From contig WTXD01000015.1 in assembly GCA_022496205.1 (NCBI GenBank), forward strand, positions 62,001 to 126,000: a stretch of DNA of 64,000 nucleotides, given 5' to 3'. Position numbers and translations under genes: made by a program. Positions 1 through 10,651 of the stretch are shown piece after piece; positions within the stretch are counted from its first letter, which is position 1, and each line of letters begins with the position of its first letter. Below the pieces are notes generated by a model that worked only from the letters and a program-made list of their open reading frames with translations, made no database searches and was not told the DNA's origin. Source of the stretch: Gloeopeniophorella convolvens (taxonomy: Eukaryota; Basidiomycota; Agaricomycetes; Russulales).

Positions 1-129
1 TCACAGTATATCAGAACTGCCGTCGCGCAGGGGACTCGCGGAGGGGGAGGGGAAGGGGGGGAGGCTCTTACCATGTCCTCCAGGAAGCGGGCGAGGGGGC
101 AGAGATGGCGGGCGAGGGCTGGCGCATCA

Positions 130-1069
130 CTACAACAACCCTTGACGCTTCTTTTTCATCGTCCGGAGGAAGGCCGCCTTCGCGGGTGGTATGGCATTTA
201 GCCAGCCCTGGGCCATGTCGTGCTCGTCTTCTCCATGCTGAGTGGCCAGATGACGGCCGACAGGGTCCGGTCTACTGAATCTACGCAGCAATCAGATTGG
301 CGTTCGGCAGCCACTTGGGGGAGCACACACCCTCTGCCGCAGAGTGGGCACTTATCTGTCTCAAGGGCGGGTAGACCTGCCATCCGGCGGTGCCATTTCG
401 ATACCATGTGCCTCGCTAGGCTCTGTGGCTTTACCGTGAAGCAGCAAGGTAAAAGTTGCTGTGTGCAAGGGCGCAGGCCGTCAGCGACGAAGGTAATGGG
501 GCTGGCAAGATGCTTACGGATTGGTCTACCACGACCCGCCTGCACCTCCTGGGCTGGCTTGTGGGCTCTGTGGGTTGGGACGTGGACGGCCCGGCTACGT
601 GCGGCGACGCTTGTTGTGACAAATTGGCTGGAGGGCCCGTGAAGTTGGAGTTGGTAGGCACCCGAACTATCTGTTGTAGCTCGGGGCTCAATTCGTTCGA
701 TAGACCTTCACCGAAGGTGAAAGGACGCTGTGGGTGGTATTGCCCGAGGCCAACTGAGAGAGAACTAGGCTCTGGAAGCGCGATCTGCGCACTGGCGGTG
801 TAGACGTTATCTACTCCGGCGAGGGGAACCTGGAATGACCTAGGACCGCTCCCCTCGATGGTGGACTCTGCAGGTGACAGAAGACCGTAATTATGCGTAT
901 ATGTGCCTTGATAACGGAGCGAGGCTTGATCCTCCCCGAGGCCAAGCGGAGACTGGTCTTGGGGAAAGACCCAGTATTGGAGTTGCGGTACACTTGGGTC
1001 CAAACTACCCGTGCCACCCAGAAAGGTGTAAGTGTACTGCGTGGTGTGGAGGGGGAAAGTAGAATCCAT
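130..1069 (-). CDS. C2H2 zinc-finger protein, three exons
   Basis: Exons 1069-518, 458-331 and 280-130 join in frame to 276 residues; the introns of 59 and 50 nt have GT-AG ends. The first 180 residues are rich in Ser, Pro and Gln and look disordered. The C-terminal third carries a clear C2H2 finger: CPLC at the end of exon 2, then FSRPD and RHLATQH at the start of exon 3, so the finger is only complete after splicing. A second, atypical His-rich stretch (RHMVSKWH) lies before it. The basic tail ends in KKKRQGLL. The likely role is DNA binding in the nucleus as a transcription regulator; target genes are unknown. The start was chosen because it opens the long frame about 105 bp below a TATA-like box. 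Confidence 0.7.
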
Positions 1070-1172
1070 GCCGAAGTAGTGGTTGTGGAGTATGGAGCGG
1101 TGGTGGGGGTTGGGGAGCGGTGGTGGAAGGAGGGTGGTTGAGGACGGGGTGTGGACTGCGACTCGGTGGATG

Positions 1173-1181
1173 GCTTAAATA
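1173..1181 (-). promoter_or_regulatory. TATA-like box of the zinc-finger gene
   Basis: The minus strand reads TATTTAAGC about 105 bp upstream of the chosen ATG at 1069. Position and sequence suit a core promoter element. No transcript start can be seen directly. Confidence 0.4.
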
Positions 1182-3630
1182 GACACGGTCCCACTGCGAC
1201 CTACTCACGTACACAAACACAAATTGAGCTGGTACAACAGAACAAACCGAGTCCCAACAGCTTCCGGCTCGGCTAATTTTCTGCGCCCCGAACACAGATA
1301 TCAGAAGGCCCGCGTACACCGAGCCAGTCCGACCGCGCAGTGCACTCTCTAGTCACCGTCCCCCCCAGGAATAAAGCCCAAGCGTGAAGACCAAGCGTGA
1401 AGAGGGACTCAGGTACAGCGCACTGAGGTAGTGATCCCTTCCCAGTTCCGAGAGAGCACAGTACAAACATCGGGGGAAGGCGTAGAGAGTTCGATGATCG
1501 GTTTGCAGTCATCGGTATTCACTATCGTTTCCAGGAAGTTTCGGAGAGAACTTTGGTACGAAACGGACGGCTATGTCGTGAGGGCGTGTTTTTTTTCGTG
1601 GCGTACGTAGAAGGCGACTCCAGAATAAGGAATGGGCTTCTTGCAAATGCGTTAATCGATCGATCAAGGTGGGGTCTGTCAGGGTCCGTCATTGTGAGAG
1701 CGCAACCGCCCTGGAAGTTCACAAACGTCTGGCTCCTTGGCACGTGCGCTCCAGACGTCTCTGCGTGTTCTCCGCGGGAGCTCGGCGCACCGGAGCCATG
1801 CAAAAAGCGTCTTTCAGATGGCACGTGCTCATGGAGTTCACAGATTGACAAATCTCTGTATTCCCTGCTCGACCCAGAGAGCAAGAGAGAGACGCAGTGG
1901 CCAGATATATGGACGTCAGTTGGTTGGTCAAAATGTTTTACCCCGTGCTGTTCCCATAAGTGTCCAAAAGGGTCTCGTTACCTTGCCACCTTCGTCACCG
2001 TAACTTCTCTTGCGCACAGTCTGATCTTCATTTAGGCCGCCTGTACCGAGCACCGTGGTTCGAGGCGAGTTGTTTGTGGCGAGGTTTTGATATCGATAAC
2101 ATCGGTTATGGCTGAAACACAAGTGTGCGAAATCACTTATCTGCCCCTTGAGGAACAAGGTTGACAACATAATTTTCTAGGGTACCCCGAGGTGCAGGTC
2201 AAGGCGTAAGTGACTCGATGGTACGCTGAACCAAATCCACGACTTCCCTTGACATTCGATAGACAGAAAATGGGGCGCACCCCCCCCCCCCCTTACGTCT
2301 TGGCTCTATCATTGCTAATATCCTCCATTTACTGTGCTCTACGAGTGAGCGAGGATACTACCTAACTTCCTGCTGCGGTGCAGGCCGCGCGAATGGCGAA
2401 CTGCAGGGTCCAATTGGTCACTAGGGAGCGAAGACGCCGGACAACTAGCGCCCATGACATCAGACGCACCCGGACCAACGCCTTCATCGAGCTGGATCAA
2501 GGCGTGAAAGAGAATATCCGATGGATCTGTGGTATGCGAATTGGACAAAACCGTTTGCATCCGCACCGACATGCGGCGTGACAGTTGACATGTGGTTGTT
2601 GAACTAGAATTTGCCAGTCGCTTGACTGTGCTCGGGAGGTAATCGGAGCGGGTCGTCAGACTCTTTCACAGGAAGTACGCAGTCAAGTGGTCTTGCGTGC
2701 GCGCAAGCCTGAGATAGATGCCGCCTAGGCTCCGGGAGGAGTACCGCACTCGGACATTAGAAGATCCAAGTGTAAGCCGCATCTGTGTTACCCTGCACCA
2801 TCGCAATCAGTTCAGACATTCAGTCCGGGTGAACCAGTATGTTTGTTTACCAGGGAGGAGTACAACAGCTTGGTGACAAGTCGGTATTAAGATCATCCAC
2901 TATCCAACAGATCCAGGTCTGTTCTTCCGCTCGTGCACGTTAGATCCAAGCAGCGCAACCGCACTGTCTATACTCCGCGGTGAGCGTCACTAGCACGCTT
3001 GGTCTGCCTGTACAGGATCTACCGACTGGCAAGCCGAGAGTGTGAGCCCGCAGAAGATTTTACCGTATTCTGCCGCGCCCGCGCACGAGGAGGGTGCTTG
3101 ATTGCCTAGGCGCCGAAGCAGGCCGCAGTGTGCAGTACAGAGTCACTCAACTCTCGGAATTGCGTATTTTGTCGAGGCCTTGTATTACATGGTAAAATTT
3201 GCCCTCCATCGCCGCCGACAGTACGACGCCGGTGTGTGAATCGCGTGGGCGGGCAGGAGGGGAAGCTCCGCTTACCCTCTTCTGTGAGAATACTAACCGC
3301 AAACAAAACGGGCCCGATAGATATCGGGGTATCGTCAGGGACCGGGGCTCTGTAGCCTTGCTATGGTGGCGAAGGTGCTGAACGTGGCAGAGTTGTGGGA
3401 AAAGGGAACGAGCGCCTGTTTTGAGGGTTATCAGACGCATATATTGAACGTTATCTTCATCTGAAGCACGGAATATTCTGATTGGCGAGAGGAGGGCGGC
3501 ATGGTCGGACCGTCACGGTGGCGCACTCTTGGAAAATGTGGCGTCGGCGTGCATAAGATTCCGTTACGCATTACGTCAGGCACCGTTCCGAGATCGCCCG
3601 CGCGGGGGCCGGGCCCCTTCGTTCCGCGCC
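1182..3630. other. Intergenic, no recognisable gene
   Basis: Only short ORFs on both strands without recognisable motifs or plausible splice chains. It contains a run of 13 C at 2280-2292. Nothing else is supported. Confidence 0.6.
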
Positions 3631-3633
3631 GGT

Positions 3634-5425
3634 GCGTGCCGGCGCAGGACCCCGGTTTATCCCTATACAACCCATATCAGAAATTGCCAGATTTTGGCCG
3701 AAAGTTGGGCAGGACTTTTCGGTCGCGCACGTCGCGTGGGCAGGACTTTAGAAACGGCATCGCGGCTCGGCCGATGGATGGGCAGGACTCCCGGAAACGG
3801 CTCCAAATCGGGCAATTTTGGGCAGGACTCCGAGAAATGGCTTCAAAAATTTTGCTGGAGAGGTGCACAATGGCCCAAGATGCCTTTTTAGCATTCTGGT
3901 ACCCTGCTCTTGCCAGTGGGGATGTCAAAAAGGCCGGAATACCAGTGGTGTCCGTGTCAAATAAAATAAATCACCTCGGGGTTCGAACACCGCACTCCTA
4001 CACGGACGGTACAACCCTTGTCACGCACGTTACCACTACGTCACCAGAACCATTTTCGTGTTGCACACGGTAGCATATATATATATCTCGCTGGACGCTG
4101 GCTCAAATCATGACCTGCGCCCGGCTCTGCCGAGCTCATTCGGAAATAATAAAAAAAGGTTCGCAATCAGGGTTCGAACACAAAGACATCTACAGTACTA
4201 CATAACAAAGAATGATATCCACCCTACCGGGGCCGGTGCACCAAACAAGCTTGGGCAGGACTTTGAAATGGCCTTCCATGCCCGGCCACCAGGGGGCAGG
4301 ACTTTTGATATGGGTACACCCCGGTCACGGGTAGGTTTGGGCAGGACTCTGATACACTGCCAGCGGGCGTAACGCGGTTTCCAAGCGATGTCCGAAATCT
4401 TGATAAAATACGCTCAGATCGCATAAAATCATAGTTAGCGGCCAGACGTTGAGGATATCGATGAAACCTATGAAATTCGTCAATCGCAACAGCTGAGCTT
4501 GAATTCTCATATTGCCCATTTGGATGGCATACCGGCGCCATCACCAGCACAAGAGCTTATCTGATCAGCCATGCGAGACTGCGGGTGATCCGTAGCAATA
4601 AAAAATATTACACTGTTGAGGATTGAACATAGGATGCACGTACCAAGTATGATGCACTCCAATTACACCATTATAGCACAACACACAATCCTCACATTGT
4701 ACCATAAGTATAGCAGTTTGGGTATAGTTGGGTTCCTTTGGAAGTACCATAAGTATAGCAGTTTGGGTATAGTTGGGTTCCTTTGGAAGCTATTCTGCAT
4801 CCTCACCAGCTGGCCTCGACGCAATAACAGAGCGCGAGGGGGATCGAGGCACGCGGGGGACGTTTCGAGAACAACTGGGTGGGATTACACGCGTGCACAA
4901 GCACGTGAGTCAGAATCACATTGCGCTCGTAAATAATTAGTATGGACTGTCGATACGTCTTGAAAGAGTCTTCGTGTCTACTCTTGGGGCGCTAGGTGAT
5001 AGGGAAGGGTGTCGCGGAATGAGGTGGTGAGGAGGCAGCAGACGAGCGGGGGATGGAGCGAGGCGTGCCGGCCGTGGAGCGCGACTCAGTGCAATTCCAA
5101 CAAAATCCGCTAAGTGCCAATCATCGTTGCGAAAACGAGATTTGGCATTGCTTGTGATCTGCGATGACGGGGAAATCTATGAGAAAAAGGTGCTATGATG
5201 ATCGTGGCATATAAAAATCATGCTTGGGCCGCTAACGCGTGAACCTCGAGATTGAAATCGTCGAAACCCGACAATTTGTCCGGCTACTCTCGAAGACACC
5301 GGAAATCTATGAGAAATCGCGTTGCGCCCGCTGGCAGTGTATGGCATACGTGCCCAAAAAAGGAAGGTGTGGGCAGGACTTTGAAACGGGTTGTGTAGGG
5401 ATAAACCGGGGTCCTGCCGGCGCGC
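3634..5425. repeat. GGGCAGGACT repeat block flanked by inverted copies
   Basis: The core GGGCAGGACT occurs eight times on the plus strand (starts 3707, 3738, 3780, 3820, 4253, 4294, 4339, 5371), with spacings of 31-45 bp inside the two main groups. The core is usually followed by a TT-rich, GAAAYGG-like tail. The block is bounded by an imperfect inverted repeat of about 43 bp: 3634-3676 and, in reverse, 5384-5425, both containing AGGACCCCGGTTTATCCCTA. The inverted arms end in a degenerate version of the same core. This suggests a repetitive, possibly mobile family, but no transposase and no target-site duplication was identified. Confidence 0.6.
4700..4789. repeat. Perfect 45-bp tandem duplication
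   Basis: Two identical head-to-tail 45-bp units occupy 4700-4744 and 4745-4789, each running from TACCATAAG to CTTTGGAAG. No mismatch is visible between them, which implies a recent duplication or slippage event, or an assembly artefact. Confidence 0.9.
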
Positions 5426-5885
5426 AGCCCCAGCATTCAATTCAAATTTCACACCCCCATTCGTACCGAGCATATGTGTGCCGTTTCCACAAGTTTAGCG
5501 TAGCCACATCTGCAGGATCCTGCACCATAGTGTTACAGCATGCCCAGTGCTTCCATCCCCCGATGAGGATCACGGTTACACAGTTACACGCTCGCACAGG
5601 CCTTCGACAATCGCAAATTGCGCGCGTTCAAAGCCTCCGCTGCCCGCCGGATGGGAGCGCCAGATACGCGGCCAACAACAGTTTGAGAGCGGGAACAAGG
5701 ACGTGTACGATAGCACACATATGGCCAAGTACTAGTGTGGTCCCAATCAGGATTGGTGCCAGGCTCCGCCTCACGCGATAGGGAGGCTGATGTCTGCAAC
5801 TGAATTTGATACGCACCACCGTCATATTCGAACTTGCCGGAGACCAGACTCAGCGTTCTTTGACTCCCTCACGCGCCCATCGTAG

Positions 5886-6745
5886 GTGCCCACCCGACGA
5901 TGGCTTCCCACCCCTCCCAGATCGGGTCTCCGACGCGCAACAATCCTCAAACTGTTTTGTCCAGGCCCCCTGCCAACTGTGAGTGGGACACTGTATCCAT
6001 TACTTCTCTCTGTACTGACTGCTGGTCATAGCACCAAGTTGGAACAAGCCGTAAAGAGCCGTCTTCCCGAGCTACCGGACGAGGTTCTACTCGTGATCCC
6101 TCAATTCTGTCCTACCGACTGCTGTTCTTCTGGGGACATCGTGCGGTACTCGCTACGCCACTAGCATCCGCTCCCTCGCGCTTCACGGAGGTGGCGACAA
6201 ATCCTTCTTCACTCTCCACGAGCCCTACAATTGTCGATTGGTTGGAACGCCCGGCGAAACAGACCAACTCTAAATCAGCTCAGCTATCTCCCCAGCGTAC
6301 CATTATTCCTTTTCTTCGACCATCGGGATACGATTGAGGTGCCAACGGCCGCAATCGAGCATTTCCAGTCAGGATTCGAACAGACCCGGCACGCGTACGG
6401 CGTGAGGTCATGGTGTCCCCCTGTAGTGCTGCGTCAACCCTTGGCCATGGTGGATAAGCCCGCGCCCGAGCCGGAATCGCTGGACGTGTGTGCGTCCACG
6501 CCGTCTCAAGAGGAGGCCTTCGGCGTGCCAAATCGCCCTCCCGGACAACTCCCTCGGAGGTGTTGCCCCGCAGCTACGCCGTCTCTCTCTTGAACAGTCC
6601 CCCTTTCCAAGCCGCCTTCGTTGCTGCTAGCACCATCGGACCCACACACTTCGCACCCCAATCGTTGGTAATTGGTGGATCCTCCAGCGACGCCACCCGG
6701 GCCGAAGACAATCATACTCCCAGTGAGGATGATGCCATGTGCTAG
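5886..6745 (+). pseudogene. F-box/LRR-like protein relic
   Basis: Fragments in different plus frames resemble the large F-box families of mushroom fungi. An F-box-like LPELPDEVLLVI is encoded near 6062-6100. A PAPEPESLDV segment lies near 6455-6488. A segment containing LPDNSLGGVAPQLRRLSL lies near 6538-6590. The pieces are separated by stops and frame changes, and no intron with good splice sites joins them. It sits just upstream of a decayed kinase gene, so the 5.9-8.2 kb interval looks like a stretch of relaxed or dead accessory genes. The family assignment rests on recalled motif similarity only. Confidence 0.4.
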
Positions 6746-6895
6746 TAACAAGACGCACAAAACCGCTCGCATGCGTTGGCCGCAGCGAGGCGCCCTTCAA
6801 ATTGTTGCGACCACCGGTGGGGCTGTCGTCCAACCTCCCCAAGGCCCTCACCAAATGTCTCTCGGGGTTGTTGCGAGGCTCAAACGGGCGTACAC

Positions 6896-8233
6896 ATGTC
6901 GGGTCCCTACGAAGCGGTGTGGCGAGAACGCCAAAAGCAACTCCAACCCAAGGGCTATATGCCCCGCGCCCGTTTTTGGCCAGGATGGACGCCTTCCTGG
7001 ATAGTGAAAATAACCCCTTTGTGGCATGCAGAAGACTCGAAACGGTGGCTATCAGTGGGTTCTGTTATCCGCCTTTAAGTGGATAGTAGCTTCATTATGA
7101 CCTTTCCCCCGCTAGATGACTTCATCGCTGGTCGATGAGACCCGGATGGAAGACGGGAAGCTGGTCTGCATCAAGAGAGTTTGGACGGATGACAAGGGGT
7201 CCCACATAGCCCCCATGCTCAGCAAGAGCGACGGCCCAAGCAACCACTCGGTGCCGATCCTGGACGCTTTCGTCGATCCTGCGGACGAATCCTTCTCATA
7301 TCTCGTCATGCCGTTCTTGCTACCGGTATGCAACCCGCCGTTTCACTCGGTTGGCGAGATCCTGGATTTCGTGGATCAAGTTTTTGAGGTCATTTGAATT
7401 TTGCCTGGCGTATAGTAATCTCTCCTGATACAACTCCGCTTTCAGGGTCTAGTCTTCATGCACTCAAAGGGCGTGGCTCATCGGTGGGTCTGCTCTCCAT
7501 ATATATGCGGACTATTCTGAAGCATGGGCACAGGAACTGCTCGAAGAGAAACCTCGTGATGGATGCGACGGCCATGTACCCTCGCGGATTTCACCCCGCC
7601 GTGGACTTTATGCTCCCCGACTACTCCGGCCGTGCACCTATGATTCCTCGGTCGATGGCCGGTGTCAAGTATTACTTCGTCGACCATCGGTGGTCGTTAT
7701 ATTTTTCTCCCGGGTCGCAGCCTCGGCTGGTAATAGGAAATGCGGGTACTAGAGACCGGGATGTACCCGAACTCCGTCGGTCCGGCCCGTACGATCCATT
7801 CAAGATGGATATGCTCTTGATAGGCAATGCCCTCGATCAGCTCTCGTACGAAGTACGTTGATTCCAAGCGGATCTGCTTCCCTGTGCCACTACTAAGGCG
7901 CCACGATCCTAGGAATACTCAAACATTGGTTTTCTCACTCCTCTTATTTTATCAATGGGGAGGAGAAATCCATACGAACGTCCGACCGCGGAGCAAGCCT
8001 TTCACCAGTGGCGACTCGTTCGACGCTAGGTGTCGTCTCTCCATCGCCACTGGCGGCCGAGACAATGTGGCGAATCGCTGCTGTCGATCATGTCTTTCGA
8101 CGTCATGCTATCATGTCTGTCCTTCGCCGCGTGCCGCCTTTCGCTCGGAGGCTATGTTGTTTCTTTGGGTAGAGCTTTGTACATTTGTAGGAGACGTAGT
8201 GTACGAGCAGCAAGACTGTACGCTCTGTTCTGA
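6896..8233 (+). pseudogene. Decayed fungal protein kinase-like gene
   Basis: Exons 6896-7054, 7116-7388, 7446-7483, 7534-7852 and 7913 onward splice in frame. They follow the layout of a kinase family common in Agaricomycetes: an N-terminal GY-x-PR-x-RFWPGW block, an HSVPILDAF segment, GLVFMHSKGVAHR, then LPDYSGRAP and PYDPFKMD. Three defects argue against an active enzyme. The catalytic HRD reads HRN across the exon 3/4 junction. The metal-binding DFG position reads DHR (VDHRW). A TAG stop at 8027-8029 interrupts the last exon, although the frame continues with LHRHWRPR, typical of the family, to 8233. It is therefore a pseudokinase relic or pseudogene. The donor and acceptor sites themselves are intact, so the decay is probably recent. 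Confidence 0.7.
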
Positions 8234-8815
8234 GCAGTGTTCCGATCTAGGCCCGTAAATACTACTACTATTCCCGGGCCTGTCGTACTCGGAGGGCAGT
8301 CATGCGTGTTGATGAGATACGGTGTTGGAATCGGATTGCGCGGCTTGTGCGACACCCAATCACAGTAGATTTATTACGGACACTCAGTAGTATAAAACAG
8401 TTGTATTTACGACGTGCAAACGCTGCGCGTTTGCCGCGAATCGACGTATATTCAACATACGGTCGTCACAGCTTACTTTCCATTCAATGGACAACGGGGA
8501 TCTATGTACGGAAATAACAGGTGCAAGCCGGCCTACCTAACCTGGAGAAACATGACAGACGTGGTGGTACTAGTAGAGCAGCAATTACAGAGCGAAGGAA
8601 ACCGCACAGCGCGTTGAGATCGCCCTTGTTGAAAGAGCTGGCAGACTTTCGGGGCATTCGGTACATAGGGTATTTGGCGAATAGATACTGAGTCAGAGGA
8701 AGAACTGCCAAGAACCAGAAACGAAAGGGCCGTTGTGAGCTAGACAGGTGGCGGCCCATGGATGTTCGATTCAAGGTAGAGCGTCTGAGGACAACACGTG
8801 AGCGACAGAGCGGCT
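8234..8815. other. Intergenic, no gene seen
   Basis: Short ORFs only. A 6-bp GGCCCG/CGGGCC inverted pair lies at 8250-8255 and 8275-8280. Nothing else stands out. Confidence 0.5.
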
Positions 8816-9278
8816 TCACACCCCGCGTGGATGGCTGTTCACACATACATCGGCATGTATCATCAGCCTTGTCGCCTCGACCCGTAACGCGCTGATCTCT
8901 CTGCGCATCTCTGAGAACGGCTTGTTGCACGCATACGCAGACGCGAGCACGTATTCCCTCTGGAGGCGAGCGAGCCGCTCCGCGAGCCTGGACGGGGTTG
9001 AGCAAGCAGTCGCGCATATAGAACGGAACCACTCACTCCGCATGGATGCTTTGGATCGTCTCGACGTTCACGAGACCCTTCTCGCTAGCGTGCCAGTTCA
9101 GTTCCTCGCGCTCTTTGGGCGTCCTCCTGGCGATGAACCACGAGATGCTCTCCAGGTCCGAGCCGGCCGTCCTCAGCTCCGCCTTTGGCCAGAAGAATGC
9201 CCGGTACAATATACACAAGCACCAGCCAAAGTTGATGAAGATCGACACTCCACGCGTTATATCCCAGGCGGAGGCCAT
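8816..9278 (-). CDS. Small membrane protein of unknown function
   Basis: Exons 9278-9037 and 8987-8816 join in frame across a 49-nt GTGAGT...CAG intron to give 137 residues. Residues about 11-30 are strongly hydrophobic and probably form one membrane segment or signal anchor. The remainder is hydrophilic with an LAERLARLQREY helix that could be a short coiled coil. I do not recognise the family. The regular amino acid pattern on both sides of the intron supports a real gene. A TATA-like TTATAAGC on the minus strand lies at 9413-9420. Further 5' exons cannot be excluded because CACAG directly precedes the ATG. Confidence 0.55.
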
Positions 9279-9420
9279 CTGTGGCGTTCGTCTGTCTTCA
9301 AAGGATGGGTGAGGACTCGTAGGACCTGCAGGATGCTACGATGGGCGTCGTGCTATATGCCCGACTGGTATCTAGATCCACAATGAGAGCCATTGTGAAT
9401 GGGGGGTGGGTAGCTTATAA

Positions 9421-9918
9421 CGGGAGAACGGGGCTCACCTCGACTCTCGAGGCGCAGCACGCTGGGCTCTCGCTCTGATGGATAGTCGGTGGGCTTCGAG
9501 TATGCGGATCTGGTTGGATGGGGGTACCCGTTGCAAGCTGGCTGGCTTTATACACTGGCACTGTGACTACAATGGAATGCACATACGATTGTCCCCGGCG
9601 GTGTCCTAGTGTGCCAACTGGGGCCGTTGAACCATGACCCTGGACGTATATCCTAGGGCCGTAATAGTTGGCCTCATGGTGGTGCCCAGATCTGATGGAA
9701 CCGAGGTAGCACAGGCCTAGCGCCTAAGGTCTACGCCCATATGACTCTGGAATTGGGAATGGCTGTGGTCGAATGTAGCAGTGTCCTTGAAGGCGTGGCA
9801 TCATCATGTTGAAGCTGAGGCTGTGTGACTAGGTGTGACTTGGCGGTGCCAGAAGGTGTCAGAGGGCTTGACTCACAGATTTCCCACGAGTGTCGTGATT
9901 GATTAGATAATCGCCGCG
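9421..9918. other. Intergenic upstream of RPA3
   Basis: No convincing coding frame. The overlapping minus ORF at 9731-10183 runs antisense into RPA3 exons and is treated as a shadow. Confidence 0.5.
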
Positions 9919-9986
9919 ACGCGTCCAACGCAATATCGACCGGGATCGGACGCGCACCACCGTCGTCTACAACCCACTCGACGCGT
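9919..9986 (+). promoter_or_regulatory. Two ACGCGT (MCB) boxes upstream of RPA3
   Basis: ACGCGT occurs at 9919-9924 and 9981-9986, 91 and 29 bp before the RPA3 start codon. ACGCGT is the MluI cell-cycle box bound by MBF (Mbp1/Swi6) in yeasts, which drives G1/S transcription of DNA-replication genes. The match is exact and palindromic. Its function here is inferred from the class of the downstream gene. Confidence 0.55.
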
Positions 9987-10009
9987 CCCCATCTCCAAAA
10001 CACAAAAAC

Positions 10010-10535
10010 ATGTCGGACGACCTCCTCTCGCCCCGCGTGAACGCAGCGCGCATCAAGAACTACATCGACGCAAAGCACCCCGTCCGCCTCCCAGGCAAGG
10101 TGCTCAACGTGCGTCCGCTCACGCGCCCACAACCCTACGCGCCCCCGCTCACGGCACCCCGCAGTTCTCAGACGACGACACACATCTGGTGATGGAGGCC
10201 GCCGACGGCGGCAAGGTCACGATCAAACTGCCCCCCGTACGCCCCGCGCCGTGCGCCCGCTGGCCGAACGCTGACGCTGACGCGACGGCCTGCAGCCCCC
10301 GCAGATGCACAACGTCACCGCGACGTACGTCGAGGTCGTCGCGGAGGTAGTGGACGCCGCTACGCTTAAGTTTATGGCCTGCATCAACCTGGGGCCGACC
10401 CTCGGTGCGTGCACGCGCAGCCCACGCGACGCAGGCATTGTACTGACCTCTGCACACACCGCACCAGATCTGGCCATCGTGAACCAGGCCATCGAGCTGA
10501 CGTTCGACCCCAAGTTCGCCGGCAGGCTGTTCTGA
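10010..10535 (+). CDS. RPA3: Replication protein A 14-kDa subunit
   Basis: Exons 10010-10108, 10165-10236, 10296-10404 and 10468-10535 give 115 residues, the usual size of the smallest RPA subunit. The protein starts MSDDLLSPRVNAARI, followed by VRLPGKV, ADGGKVTIKLP and a VTATYVEVVAEV strand pattern, fitting the single OB-fold of Rfa3/RPA14. It would join RPA70 and RPA32 in the single-strand DNA-binding trimer used in replication, repair and recombination. It is convergent with the ASCC2-like gene, with only 116 bp between the stop codons. Its exons and introns are very GC-rich. Two MCB boxes upstream fit G1/S expression. Confidence 0.85.
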
Positions 10536-10651
10536 GACCGCCGCAAAACAGACATGTACTCTACACCCCCCTCACCGTCGCTATCCAGTATTCGCACCCC
10601 CTGTGTATCATCATAGTACATATAACAAACACATCCTTGCACCGCAACTGC

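Noticed and set aside
1..129. Minus-strand frame with a GTAAGA donor after the zinc-finger gene stop
   Set aside because: The zinc-finger frame ends at 130 in a sensible basic tail; extending it would require ignoring that stop.
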